A stretch of 64,000 nucleotides of DNA from the NCBI GenBank assembly GCA_015680685.1, contig MNCI01006817.1, forward strand, positions 23,270-87,269, given 5' to 3'. How positions within the stretch are numbered: position 1 is the first letter of the stretch; every line of letters starts with the position of its first letter. This DNA comes from Gnetum montanum (taxonomy: Eukaryota > Streptophyta > Gnetopsida > Gnetales > Gnetaceae). The notes below the pieces were generated by a model. The model had not been told where the DNA came from, ran no database searches, and saw nothing but the letters and a program-made list of their open reading frames with translations. A program made the position numbers and the translations under genes. Shown in pieces: positions 44,901 to 57,620 of this stretch.

Positions 44901-47900
44901 CTCTATACAATACCCATATCAACAATGACACAAGATAGGAAAACATTAGCATTAAATAATTTTGAGGAAGAACCTTTAGACCCCTTTACAAAAGAACAAC
45001 AAGATCTTCTTGACCAAATTTTGAATTTGGGATTAGGAAGTATTGGAGAAACAATTCAACCACCAAATAATGATTCTTTGGATCTTAGAGAATTATCTAG
45101 CACTCTAAAGTACATTTTCCTTGATCAAAATAAATATTTAATAATAAACTCCCAATTTTCTGATGAGCAAGAAGAAAAATTAATAGAAGTTTTATAAAGA
45201 AAATCTAAGGCATTTTCATGGAGTTATGAGGACCTCCATCAGCAAATCTCACCCAACATATGCCAACATCACATCTATCTAGAAGATAAAGTGAAATTGA
45301 TAAGAATTCCCCATAGAAGAAATAATCTAGGCTTGAAAGAAATTATTAAAGATGAAATCTCAAAGCTTTGGAAGGAAGGGATTATTTATCCAATAGTTGA
45401 TAGTGAGTGGGCAAGTCCTATTACTATAGTTCTCAAAAAGTAATGAAAATGGTGGATTTGTATAGACTATAGAAAGATTAATTAAAAGATAAAGAAAAAT
45501 TATTTTCCCTTACCTTATATAGACCAAAATTTGGAGAAATTACAAGGGCATGAGTACTATTTCTTCTTGAATGGGTTTAGTGGTAACAATCAAGTAGCCA
45601 TTACACCTAAAGATTAGCTTAAAATAACCTTTACATGTCCATATGAAAATTTTGCTTATGGTTGGATGTTTTTTGGCCTTTGTAATGTACCTGCTACTTT
45701 TCAAAGTGCCATGATATCAGTATTTTTTGATATGTTAGACGAATATGTAGAAGTATTCATGGATGATTTTTTAGTATATGAGGATACTTATGAACAAACA
45801 TTACAACACTTAGAATGTTTTTTAGATAGATGCATTGATAAAAATNAAACACTTAGAATGTTTTTTAGATAGATGCATTGATAAAAATTTAAAATTAAGT
45901 TGGGAAAAGAGTCATTTAATGGTCACAAGTAGTGGACTTTTAGGACATGTAATTTCCAAGGAAGGAATAAGGATGAATGAGGAGAAAGTGAAAGTAATCT
46001 CTAAACTTCCAACTCCAACAAACTAAAAACTCTTTGCTCCTTTCTAAGACATGTTAGATATTATAGGTTATTTATTAAATATTTTTAAAAAATAGCTAAG
46101 CCACTTCACATGCTCCTATTAAAGGATGTTCCTTTTACATTGACTAATGATTGTTAAGAAGCATTCTATAAGCTAAAGAAAAGAGTAACTACTACTCCTA
46201 TACTTAATGCATCTAATTGGGATTTTTCATTTGATTTGATGTGCAATGCTAGGAATACTACTATAAGCGTAGTTTTGGGATAATACCTAGACAATAAAAC
46301 ATAGGTAATTTATTATGTCTATAAAAGTCTAGATCAAGACCAAGTAAATTATACAACTATGGAAAAAGAACTTTTGTCCATTTTGTATGCTCTGGATAAA
46401 GTTAAACATTACTTAATAGGATATAAAACTAGATTTTACATTGATCATTTAGGCATTAAATTTCTAGCCACTAAAAAATAGAAAATGCTAGGTTTATGTG
46501 ATGGTGCCTATTACTCCAAGAATTTGATCTTGACATTTTAGATAAAAGGAGTAGAGAAAATGTTGTGGAAGATGAATTTTCTAGATTGGAAAGAAAGGAT
46601 GAAAATAGAACAAAAGAAATATTTAATGATGAATTCCCTATTGAAAAACTACTTTCATAAAGAAAGATCATTGATTTGCTAATATAGCAAATTACCTTGC
46701 CATTATAAAAACCCCAACCTAATGGAGTAAAGAGGAGAAGAAATATTTCTTAAGAAACATCTCCAAATACATTTGGAATAAACCATACCTTTATAGAATA
46801 TGTAAATACAATGTAGCAAGATTATGTATGGTTGAGGATGAGCAACAAAAAATCTTACATATGTGTCATGATGACCTTGAAGGTGGACATTTTGATAGTT
46901 AATGAATTGCCATAAAAATCTTGCAAAGTGGATTTTATTAGCTTTCAATATTTAAGGATGCTCATAAATATGTTTAGGAATGTGATAAATGCTAAAGAAT
47001 AGGGAAAATAATAGAAATACAAGAAATGCCACTAAACCCAATCTTAATAAGGGAACGATTTAACGTGTGGGGTACAGACTTTTTAGGACCATTTCCACCA
47101 TCTAATGGATGTCTATACATACTAGTTTATATAGACCATGTTACTAAGTATGTAGAAGCTAAAGCCACCCCAATAATTGATGTTAAAATAGTTGTATTTT
47201 TTCTTAGGAAAAATATTATGACATAATTTGGAACTCCATGAGCAAGAATAAGTGATCAACAAATCCATTTTGTAAATCAAACAATGAAGAATTTCCTTAA
47301 GTCTTGTGGAATTCAATATAAGATAGCTACTGCTTATCATTCTGAAACAAACGGTCAAGTAGAAAATGCGAATAGAATCATTCTAAGTATATTAACAACA
47401 ACTATATGTCCTAAGAAGGAAGGCTGCTCTAAAAAATTATAAGATGCACTTTGGACTTATAGGATTACATACAAACCAAGTTTAGGTTATTCACATTATT
47501 AATTATGTTATGGAAAATAATGTTTATTGCTAGTAGAAATTAAATACCAATCTTTACTATTAGAAATAAATCACAACTTTAAAATGACTCTAATACATGA
47601 ACTTGACGAAATGCGGCTACATGCACTTGATAAGAAAAAGATTATAAAGAAACAATTGAAAATTTTGCATGATAAGAATATATTTAAGAAACATTTTTCA
47701 ATAGGTGATAAAGTTGTTTTCTATAACATGAGACTACATAAATTTTTAGGGTCACTAACAACTTGATGGGATGACCCTTACCTAGTGGTACAACCCCACT
47801 ATAATGGAAGTATTTTAATTACACCTATTGATGATTTATTGACTACATTTCTAGTCAATGGAAAATGGATTAAGCTATACCATCAACATCAAATTGAGGA

Positions 47901-47928
47901 ACCAAGAAAGGATGACATAGTAGAGTGA
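44901..47928 (+). pseudogene. RT, RNase H and integrase of the split Athila-like element (3' half)
   Basis: Resumes after the second CTCTA. Linker and RT: SSTLKYIFLDQNKYLIINS, AFSWSYEDLHQ-ISP, YPIVDSEWASPITIVLKK, FFLNGFSGNNQVAITP, FGLCNVPATFQSAM and the catalytic VFMDDFLVYED (about 45753-45785). RNase H: YTTMEKELLSILYALDKVKHY and FYIDHLGIKFL. Integrase: FNVWGTDFLGPFPPSNG (first catalytic Asp, about 47056-47105), TAYHSETNGQVENANRIIL (Glu motif), then a C-terminal part with FSIGDKVVFYNMRLHKFLG and KLYHQHQIEEP. It stops at about 47928. Fewer stops than the large element. A 41-bp assembly duplication at 45805-45888 breaks the RT. Confidence 0.88.
45805..45888. other. 41-bp duplication around a single N (assembly join)
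   Basis: AACACTTAGAATG...AAAAAT is present at 45805-45845 and again at 45848-45888, with N at 45846. It interrupts the RT after the VFMDDF motif, and removing one copy would restore the family spacing. Probably an unmerged contig overlap. Confidence 0.85.
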
Positions 47929-49958
47929 GGTGAACCAAATTATTCTTAAGGACAATGGAGGAAATGTAAGGATTCAATTAGAAGTATAGGCCATGAGTAG
48001 TAACCTTTATTAGATTCCTAATTTAATGCTATAATATAACAAAATAAGTATCTTAGTCTACAACTTTTACCTTGAAAAATGTAGAGTACAATAGAAAATT
48101 CTATTGTTATTTAGGACTTTAAATAATTCATTAACATCAAGTTTGTAATGCAAGAGAGAAGGACAAGTCCCCCTACCCTGAGATAGGTCAATCTAAACCC
48201 AAATTCATCTAAGGGTGAGCTTTAGACTAATAAACAAATAAATTATATAAACTAACTCTTTTTATTTTTCATATTTACAATATTCTTTAAGATTTCTAAG
48301 TTTCATAAAACATAGAAATAATAACCAAGTTTGGTTCTTAAGCATTAATGAATGGTTCTAGTAATTACTTTCCTAGATAAGTCAATAAAGATAAAGGGGC
48401 ATTTCATATTGGGACTAGCAATAATGGTGATACTAGCATGAAAAACTTAATCAACATCCAACTGAGAAATCCATTAAATAAATCCAAAAATAACTTTAGC
48501 TCCCACAAGAACCTCATGATTGAATAAGGCCTTGTTATCTGCTCCAATCCTAATAAAAAATAAAAAAAAAAGAAGAGGAAGAAAAGCAAAATTTTTTTCA
48601 ATTTGGTATATATATATATATATATATATTCAATATGAGAAAAGGGCCCCACAATAGCCTTCAATCATGAGTAGGGCCATACTTCCACGAGAACCTTACG
48701 GTTGGAGTGATGCTTAAGGCTCAAAATTTTTAGCATCTATCAAGAACCTCCTTCCATAAGCAAAGTGTGTATGGGTGGAGTAGAAATTTCTCATACTTAT
48801 TCTCTAGGATATAATATTTTAGCTAGGGTATGACATTGGAAAAAGTGGATTTACTTATCTTAAGAGGTATTTTACTACTTTCATTTTTGACAATTTACCT
48901 TACATGGATTATTTTTTCCTTTGATTCATGTTACTTCATACTTAAAAGAGTATTGTTTATTCCTATTTTTCTTTTATATTTTCAACTATATCCCTCCTAC
49001 TTTCTATTGAGTTGTCATCTATTATGTCTACTGGTACTTCTAGCTCTAGGTCTTACATGTGTTTCCCATTATGCCCTTTATAGGTGTTAGTGGTCGAGAT
49101 CCCTACTATGGTAGAGCATTATGGATACTAATGTTTGTACAACCAAATTCTACCTGTACTTCATACATGGTGAAGGATATATGAAATTCATGAAATGTTG
49201 TCTTTTTGGAATATCCTCTTGGCTAGCTAATCCAAGAGAAAGTTAGGGAATGATTTTGATGTAAGAAATGCATCTCAGATCCTTAAAACTTAGGAAATGT
49301 AAAGACCTTGAGTTTGTAAGACATTCTTGCACCAAATGAAGTAAACCATATGAGGTGATGTCTAGTCCAATTAATCCTACGAAGGACCTTGCTAACAAAG
49401 TTCTATGTGGACTCCTACTAAAATACTAAGAATCAATTATAAGGAATGAAAAAGTAATAAAATTTTGTATATTATTAAGAAAATAAATTTCTTACTCTAC
49501 CATTGATTTGTATTACATCACATAGTGTCAGGAAATTATCACAAATAATTTTATCAAAGGATATCGCAACGTCAATGTCTATAGATGTTAGTGCTAGAAA
49601 ACCAACTTTTGGGAATCAATAGTATTAAGAGACATCATGAGTTCAATGTGTTATTAAAAGTAAACTCACGGTATATTGATCCTAGCAATATGAATCGATA
49701 AGATGTGAAACACAATTTAGGTTATCAATATAATTATTAATTCAAATCAAAGTATTAGAAAACTAAGATGTTAATTCATATTGATTTAATCGATATGGAT
49801 TGATGAATAACATATTTGCCCTAATATCTCACATCTAAATAGCATGACCATGATGAGCTTTGATATGTTGTGTAGAAATATTGATTCACGTTGATTGTAT
49901 CGATGAGGATTAATAAGACTGAAATTTTTCCAAGTGTTTTGTGTGTTATTAGCATGAC
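47929..49958. other. post-pol region and unassigned repeat DNA
   Basis: The first part continues the split Athila-like element (CCCTACCCTGAGATAGG, AAGGGTGAGCTTTAG at about 48171-48227). A (TA)n run lies at 48606-48629. A plus-strand hydrophobic open piece (48830-49090) has no recognisable family. From about 49640 an AT-rich sequence repeats ATTGAT/ATCGAT words (49680-49920) and seems to continue beyond the solo LTR at 51126-51250. Confidence 0.45.
48606..48629. repeat. (TA)n microsatellite
   Basis: About twelve TA units. Confidence 0.95.
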
Positions 49959-51120
49959 TAAGGATCATTGAACTTAGAAGGGAGAGTAGATGAATAATTT
50001 TCTCAAATTAAAATGATTAAGACAAAGCACACACACCATATTTAACATGGTTTTTGAACTTGGGTGGTCCACACTCGGAGGGTAGTTTGCAAGCATACTT
50101 CCAAACTTTGTTCCTTTAAAATTGTGGTTTGAAGGATACCACACCCTGTAGAAGCTCTATGCTTATCTCTCAATTGATTCGATGTGACAAATTCATTCAA
50201 CCTCACAAGGTTTCAACAAGCTTAGAATGTGATTTCAATGATCCCACTACCTTTACAACTTGAGCTCCACTCTAGAGTGTTGTGGTGCTACACCAACACT
50301 CAATCCCATAGGATCCTGACAAGCTCAAATAAGATGCCTTCCTACAAGAAGCACATCAACCACACAGGGCAACAAAAGAGAATAATAATCACAAGAAAAG
50401 AATGCAATTAAATTTGTTGATCCTTGTACTTTGAGGTACAACACACTTTGATTAATTACAAAAAACCAAAAGATAGTACAATGAGGAACAATAACAAGAG
50501 AATGATGTATACAATGATTTCTTGATAATGACACTTGATAGTACACAGAGCTTGCAAATTTCTCAATGAGAGTAAAGTATTTTTATAGCCAATATGTTTC
50601 CAAAGTCACCTTGGATTTCATGCAATGACTATCTAATGGTCACTAGAGAAATCTTCTTCGAGACTAAGATGTCTTTCTATATTAGCCCTTCATTATAGAA
50701 AGGCATCTTCTTTTTCATGAAAGACATCTTTCTCACTAGAAAGAAATCTATTCTTTTTGAAAGATGTCTTTGGAAAGACATCTCTTCTATAGGGGCCAAA
50801 AATGAAACTACTTGTTTTGATGCTAGGAGCCTCCAAATTCCTTCAAACAAATTCCCATAAACTTTATAACCTCCTAGACTCATCAAAATGAGTCAAAAAC
50901 ACTCTAAAATGTGCCAAAATGCCCAAGAATCATCTTCAATAGAAATAGACACATTTTTCTTGAATTCTTTGTATTCATCCATGCTTTCTTGAGTTCTTTT
51001 AATCTTGGCTTTGCTTGTGAGTCCTTGAGTCCTTTATTCTTGCTCCTGTAAACACAACAACCACACAAACATCCTTGTATTTCATTTTTCTTAACATTTT
51101 GACATATCAAAAGGTCAACA
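49959..51120 (-). mobile_element. solo LTR of the second (AGATGTCT) family
   Basis: 1162 bp flanked by perfect ATGAC duplications (49954-49958; 51121-51125). On the minus strand it begins TGTTGACC and ends GATCCTTA, where TA has probably replaced CA. About 50660-50960 matches, inverted, the U3 part of 6983-8028 (GATGATTCTTG...TTTTGGC; CATCAAAACAAGT; GATGTCTTTC). The half toward its 3' end has the CATATTTAACATGG word typical of Copia SIRE-like LTRs. No internal region is attached. Confidence 0.75.
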
Positions 51121-51125
51121 ATGAC

Positions 51126-51590
51126 TATGATGAAAATTAATATATTAAAAGCTTGAGCACTTTATGTGTTAATCTATATTAATTCATCAATAAATTTTGA
51201 CCTAATTTATATTAATCCATGGTGATGCTTTGATGAAAATTGATATCATTAAAATGTGAAAAAAAAATGTAATAGTAAGGTGGTAACCTATTATAATGCC
51301 ACCACCTCATAGGAAGGATAACCATTATCCAAAAACCACCATGGTAGGATTAGAGCCTTTGATTTTTTTTCTTCTTTATAGCTAAAATGAGCCATGCCTC
51401 CTCAACTAAGGGACCATGACCAAGAGTGGGGTCTCCACGTGTTACTCCTACCATTCCTTCAACAAGGTAAGCATTGCTTACTAGTCATAACCAATTTTTT
51501 TGGATTAAAAAAAATGATAATTTTCATTTTTTCCCCTATGTGTAGCTCCTAACCTGGTATAAATGGATGAGTCTTTTAGTGTAGAGTAAT
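51126..51590. other. spacer, no gene
   Basis: AT-rich DNA with ATTAATCC and ATTGATATC words that continue the repeat interrupted by the solo LTR. Nothing else seen. Confidence 0.4.
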
Positions 51591-51599
51591 AGGCCAAAG

Positions 51600-52740
51600 T
51601 AAGCATGGAAATTACCAAAGAAATTGTTGATAACTTCCATATGTTTAATCTTTTTATTGTATTATAGGAACCAAGGAGTGAATGCCTTAAAATTTCTCCT
51701 TGCTACCATGAGGCCAACTATTCTAAGTGGTTTGAACACATTCATGTCATGATGTGGTAGTAGTTAAGATCAATGGGATGTGGGACCTTTATCTAACCCC
51801 TCATTAACTGGTTCATTCAATAAGAGATTTTGGAATTCTACAAAATCATCAAGTTGCACCTCATAAAGGTGGATCCTCCAAAGTGCTACTTGGTTTCCTT
51901 AGTGAGGAAGATGCATGTGAAGGTAATGGTGGTTTATCTTTATCAGTGGTTTGAATTTCTAACTAGGGGGAATGACATTTTTTGGCCCAAGGCTAGCATA
52001 GAAGAGAAGTATGACCTCTTCCACCAATTCATTGATGAATCAAACTGTAGGAAGTTGTAGGCACAATGTTTACATTTCTTAAACCTTTATCTAGAGCACC
52101 GTGTGATGGAAAGGATGATCATTACAAATGTCCTCCCATCCACACATATGACCTATGTGTTGAGTCCTACGTTTTGTATGATGAAGGCCTTGAGGTTTAG
52201 GAAGGAACCAAAATTTTCTTAGCTTCAAAGTAGGTATCTCATTTATCATTACAATGATGATTCATTAAAGCTTTTATTTCCATTTCATATTTTAGACATT
52301 CTCTAGAAGTTTAGGGTACTAGAACTTCAAACAGGCATGAAGGTGCATCTTATAGTCCTCAAAAGGGCACATTCACTTATTCTCTTAAGATCTATACAAA
52401 GGTTGTTCCATTCGTTAAAGAATCAAATGAACCAGGCTCTTCATTTGCACCTACGGCTAGTGAATTTTGGAAATTTATAGAGAAGATTCGTAATTAGCTT
52501 CAGGAGGTTAAATCCAACTTGGGAAGATTCTATTGGTGCTAGAGAAGGTTAGCTCAACCCTTACCACCATGGATAAGAGGGTGTTGGACATTGAAAATCA
52601 TGTCCATTATCAAATCTAGCATGATGATGAAGGGGTAGGGTCTTATCATTTTGAAGAAGATATGGAGCTGGAGAAAGGATTAGAGGATTAATTTTCATCT
52701 TATTTGTTTGTATGACTATGCAACCATTGTGGTATATGAA
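51600..52740 (+). pseudogene. unidentified coding remnant (possible retroelement gag or plant-mobile-type ORF)
   Basis: A frame broken by stops but with protein-like composition: VDPPKCYLVSLVRKMHVKVM, LYQWFEFLTRGNDIFWPK, ASIEEKYDLFHQFIDESN (51830-52057), then ITNVLPSTHMTYVLSPTF and FPFHILDIL. The acidic-helical end near 52650 (HFEEDMELEKGLED) is followed by stops. Its position ahead of the gypsy pol at 54100 would suit a gag or pre-gag protein, but no zinc knuckle or capsid signature is visible. I do not recognise it. Confidence 0.4.
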
Positions 52741-53041
52741 TAATTAAATTTTTATTTTATAAATAGGAATTATGATGGATGGTCAAATGGTTAATGGTTA
52801 TTTTTATTTTTGAATATGCATATATATATATATCATCTGATTATAATATGATATAGTTTTGGTTTCTTTTGATGAAGGATATCAATGTGAATCTAATTTT
52901 GATATTTTATATTGAATATTAGTTTCACTGTTTTTGCTAGCTACTTTGTTAGTTGTGTTACGAAGCTTAAAAAGTAGATATACATTGGGAAATATATATA
53001 TTTAATCACCTCAATTGGCTAGGCACTAGCCAAAGGCTAGC

Positions 53042-53183
53042 TGTGGGCTATGATGAATTCCCAATTGTTCTAGTTTTAGTGAATTAAAAGCTTAACTTTT
53101 TATTTTTTTTANTTGTGGGCTACGATGAATCCCCAATTGTTCTAGTTTTAGTGAATTAAAAGCTTAACTTTTTATTTTTTTTA
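53042..53183. other. 70-bp duplication around a single N (assembly join)
   Basis: TGTGGGCTATGATGAAT...TTTTTTTA at 53042-53111 is repeated at 53114-53183 with N at 53112 and two base differences. Same pattern as at 42958 and 45846, so a contig join is likelier than a real tandem repeat. Confidence 0.85.
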
Positions 53184-53189
53184 CTATTT

Positions 53190-54070
53190 TACCTTATCGA
53201 AGATCATCAATTTTTGTGATGACTATCAATAAGTACTAATTATCTTATTGAGCCTATGTTATCATAGGTCATCATGGGATTGATGGAAATTGATCCAAAT
53301 TATATCTATCTTTGTAGCTATTGTGAAAAGGATTGATAACATTCAATTATAGAGCAAGTACCTCACCAAGGAATCAAGATATCAATCAGCATCACTGGGG
53401 TGATCTAAGTCGATCATTGAAGAACACAAAGATTGTAATACAGTTGGATATCTTGTAACTGATTGACATCAAACTATTTGATGCAAATCAATTTTCCAAA
53501 TAATGATATTTTACTAATTTTGGTCAAGTCTTCTTCTATATAAATGAAGAAGTTCAATGCTTAATGGGGGATTTTTTTTTGGCCAAACCCCAGAGAAAAC
53601 CACATCAAATTGAATCCCTTGTTGAGTTCTTTTATTAAAATTATTAAGGAAGATTGTTGAAACCTTGTGGAAATCAATAACCATTTGATTTCATATGAGG
53701 TTGTGAAGTTGCTACATTGTAAAGATAGTGAAGCAAGGTCACACATTAGATGATAAATCCTTTGTAATCTACTAGCATTTATGTTAATTTTATATGATTT
53801 CAATTTAATTTAATCATTTTATTTCCACCTTTGAACTTAAGATTAGAAGTTAGGATGAAGACTATGATTTTACTTATGAGTGATAGTCATAAGTATGGTG
53901 ATTCAATTAAATTTGGATGCAATCATTTATTATCTTGATGATCTCTTTAACTTTGAACCATTCCTCCATGGATGCAACTCATGGGTTAGTTACAAATAAG
54001 ATGACATCTCTACAACAAAGGTAACTTAGCACTAGACTTTGGCTGAATTGTTACTTTAACATGGTTCTAC
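53190..54070 (+). repeat. probable 5' LTR/leader of the gypsy element at 54100
   Basis: Non-coding DNA directly before the pol remnant. A TATA-like TCTATATAAATGAAG lies at about 53534-53548, and the segment 53760-54045 is repeated inverted at 4793-5090. No LTR tip or PBS could be fixed. If it is an LTR, gag and protease have been deleted. Confidence 0.45.
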
Positions 54071-54099
54071 AAAGATTTAAATGTTTATAATTCCTTTAT

Positions 54100-57000
54100 G
54101 ACTTGTTACTAAACCATTTAGACAAAAATGGAGGCCAATAAAGCCTAAAATATAATTTCTAACAAAAAAAAACATTGATAGACTTTTGGAATCCAAAATG
54201 ATATATCTTATTACACATTCTAGTTGGGTTACAAGCTTAGTTCTTGTAGGTAAGAAATTAGGTAAAATACAATTATGTAAAGATTTGGTGAAATTAGATG
54301 AAAACTCAATGTAACTTGCATTAAGGATAATTATCCCCTTTCCCTTATCGAAGTACTTCAAGTAGTTAATGATGCAAAAATGTAGTTGTTCTCAGGTGGA
54401 TATTCAAGTTATAATTAAATTCTTGTAATCAATAAAGATTAACATAAAAATAATATTTTATGAAATAAAAATATTTTAGTACACCAAAATACCATTTGGA
54501 TTATTAAACATAGGATTAATGTTTCAAAATGACATGGAAAAAACTTTTAAATAGATGATTAAAAAAAACATAGTCATTTACTTAGATGACTTAACAGTTA
54601 TCTCCTATGATAGAGGAACTTATATTCAAGATCTTAAAAATGCATTTTTAAGATGTAGGATATTTGACATGACTCTAAATACAAAGAAGTCTCTCTTTGG
54701 TGTACAAAGTGAAAATTTTATTGGTCACATAGTAACAAAAGAAAGTATTTTTATTAATCTTATACATGTTAATGTTATTCTCTAAGTTATTTATCCATTA
54801 TTTGAGAAATATTTAAGAACTTTCTTTGGAAAAATTAATTTTATAAGATGATTTTTTCCTATGTTTGCTAAACAAATAACCCCTCTCAATGTCATGCTAA
54901 TGAAAGATGAGGATATTATATGAACTATTGAATGTAAGTATACTTTCTTAGCTATAAAAGAAGCTATAGCTAAAGCTCTAATTTTAATTACTTCTTGGTA
55001 TGCAAATGATTTTTCTATATGCCTTTACAATTCATCATACATTCATTACCATTATAACTCAAGATGTAGCTAATTAAGGAGAATGCTCCATCACTTATAT
55101 GTTTAATTTTCTTAACGATGATAACTTAAGATACTCTCCTATAGAAAAAAACTATATGTAATAGTTGAAGCTTTAAAGAAATTTCAATTTTACCTATTAA
55201 ACTCAAAGATCACCATGATTATAGATCCTGCTAAGGTCACCTTAGAAAAACTACAAGATTCTTCAAAAAAGATTGCTAAATGGATTATGAAGTTGCAATA
55301 ATATGACATGCAAAGGTAGTAAAATTAGTTAAAGGAACTAGCTTCATCAAGCTAATGGCCTAGGCATCAATATTAAAGAAACCAAAAGTGTTATTTAAGC
55401 TTGAATTCATATCTTTAGATGTGTTACAAATTGAAGATAATGAACCTATTCCATTTTCACCAAATTTCTTAAATGATCCTTAGTATGAATATATCCAATA
55501 TTATCTAATTCTTTATCATTGCCTTTTTGAATTACCAAGATACAAGTAAAAATTGTTGATATCTAGAGGTGCAAAATTCACCTTGATTAATGAAAATATT
55601 TTTAGAAATAACTTTAAAAGGATTCTTCTTAGATGTTTAGAAAGAGAACAAGCCAATGATATGATAAAACATTTATATGATGAAAGACATATAGGGTACT
55701 GATCCTTAGTTTATAAAATTTCAAAATATGGATTTTATTAACCAACCATGAACACTAATGCTTATAACATTGTAAGAATGTGTACCTAATGCCAAATATT
55801 CAAAGTTAGAGATCTAAAAGTTTCACCTCTTTATGACATGTTATTGAAGTAAAACCTTTTTCTCAATGAATTTTTGATTTTATCAAACACATTAGTCCAT
55901 CATTATTGGTCCAACATTAGTTTATTTTGATAATGACTAATTATACTACATGTTGGCTAGAAGCTAAAGTGACTAGAATAGCCAAATCACATGAGATTAT
56001 TAAATTCCTTAAGAATATTATCATAATATGATGAGTGGAGGGGCACCCAAATGTCCAGCAATATGAATCACAAGTGTTCATGTACAATCTAGTCAAATTC
56101 CATGGATGGAACTAGTTGTGCATCTAAATCATTATGCCTTGGTCATAGTTTGCTATCTTCTCAGTGCGACTAGTGGTAGCTTGTCACATATGGTTTAGTT
56201 CAAAGTAAGGCATATGATGATTGATGTTGTCTGGCCCTAAGCTACTCTTAATGATAATAAGGAGATTAATTAATTAAGATAATTAATAGTTGAAAGTAAT
56301 ATCTAAACTAGCCTACATGTGATGAGTATCCATTCCAAATTGTTCCGGCACACCTTGGACTTCATGTAACTACCGCTGGGATTACCAAGCGCACATCACT
56401 AAGCTTACCAAACAATGCATCATTACGCTACCAAGTAATTATACTTAAGTGCTTGTGATTGGTCGTACTCATTTTTCTTACTGACAAGAATAATAAAGAA
56501 TAATAAATTGAAACATTAACTAAGGAAAATAGTAAATATTTAAGTAATTAAAAGTAATGATAAATCTATGTGGATGTTACAATGATGAAAGTAATCTCAA
56601 TCTTTATTTTTGATTATGTAACATGTCCAAGTGCCTCACACTTGGATAAGGATGCCATACAATCACTTAACATCAACCTGCGAACATGCACTAGAAAACA
56701 AAATAACAAAATTTTGACTATTCCAAAAATCTATGAAAAAGCTATCTAAAATCTATATCTCAACCATGCATCCAAGTGTAGTATTTATAGGCTAGGATGG
56801 AAGGGGATATATCATATGCCTAATATCAAAGGTTGTGCCCCAATATCATATACTTGATATCATGGCCCCAATATTAGATATTCGATATTGTGGCCCTATA
56901 AAATATGACTCATTATAATCCAATATGGACATCCATACATACTAATAGTCAATAATAGTCCTACCTTTATCTTAGCAGAATTCACATAATGAGCTATGAA

Positions 57001-57620
57001 TAATGAAGTCCTAGTCAATTTGTTATCAAGCTATCCATAAGGAAATGATTTAGCAAAATTTTCTAATAAAAATATTCTATGTGGAATTAAAAATATGATT
57101 AATGATAACCTAAAATCTTGGCATGAAAATGTAAAATGGACTATATGGGAAAATCATATCCACTATAAATAGCTCTTAAGATCATTCTTTATGAACTATT
57201 TTATGGTCAAAAGCCTATATTATCCATCAAATTACAATCCCTAGTTATGAATTTTTCCTAGATTATCTAAATCTTGATGAAAGTATTATCACTAGATCTT
57301 ATTATCTTTGGAATGTTAACCTTAATTATTTAAAAGTAACGGAAAATCTATCAAATCATAAAGTAATCATTAAAAGGTGGTTTGATAAAAATGTTATCTC
57401 GAAAATATACAAAATAGGTGATTTAGTCTTAAAGAAAGATACGGATTCGGCAAAAAGGTCCTCAAGCCAAATTTTCACCAATGTGGTTAGGACAATATCA
57501 AGTCACAGATGTTCTAGACCTAAATGTTTATAAGATAGTTGACCTTGAAGGTAATAAGTTTAATAGAAATTTCAATGCATTACACCTTAATAATATTTAT
57601 ACTAGTTTTTACATGAACAC
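54100..57620 (+). pseudogene. Ty3/gypsy pol remnant (YLDD type), split by a solo LTR
   Basis: RT with THSSWVTSLVLVGKKLG, KIPFGLLNIGLMFQNDMEKT and the catalytic IVIYLDDLTVIS (about 54580-54600), then LRCRIFDMTLNTKKSLFGVQ and NFIGHIVTKES. RNase H traces (YLLNSKITMIIDPAKVT). Integrase zinc region (SRGAKFTLINENIF; ILLRCLEREQANDMI; HIGY; KYGFY-PTMN) and core up to HEIIKFLKN at about 56025. After the LTR the core continues with QYGHPYILIVNNSPTFILAEF; the second catalytic Asp is now Asn. The C-terminal part has KIYKIGDLVLKK and LNVYKIVDLEGNKF, ending near 57610 (NALHLNNIY). All frames are broken. Confidence 0.82.
56029..56915 (-). mobile_element. solo LTR of the Athila-like family inside an integrase
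   Basis: 887 bp from TGATGAGTGGAG to GACTCATTA, with flanks TAATA (56024-56028) and TAATC (56916-56920), a one-mismatch target duplication. It shares GACTAGTGGTAGC, GGCATATGATG and TTGTGATTGG blocks with 39580-40580. U3 (about 56815-56895) has ATATC/GATATTG words. The integrase reading continues from one side to the other, so the LTR is a clean insertion. With only one LTR and no internal DNA, it is a solo LTR. Confidence 0.85.

Noticed and set aside
44901-47928. Endogenous pararetrovirus (caulimovirid) instead of a retrotransposon
   Set aside because: An integrase follows RNase H, and the protease-RT-RNase H-integrase order fits Ty3/gypsy; no movement protein or coat signature was seen.
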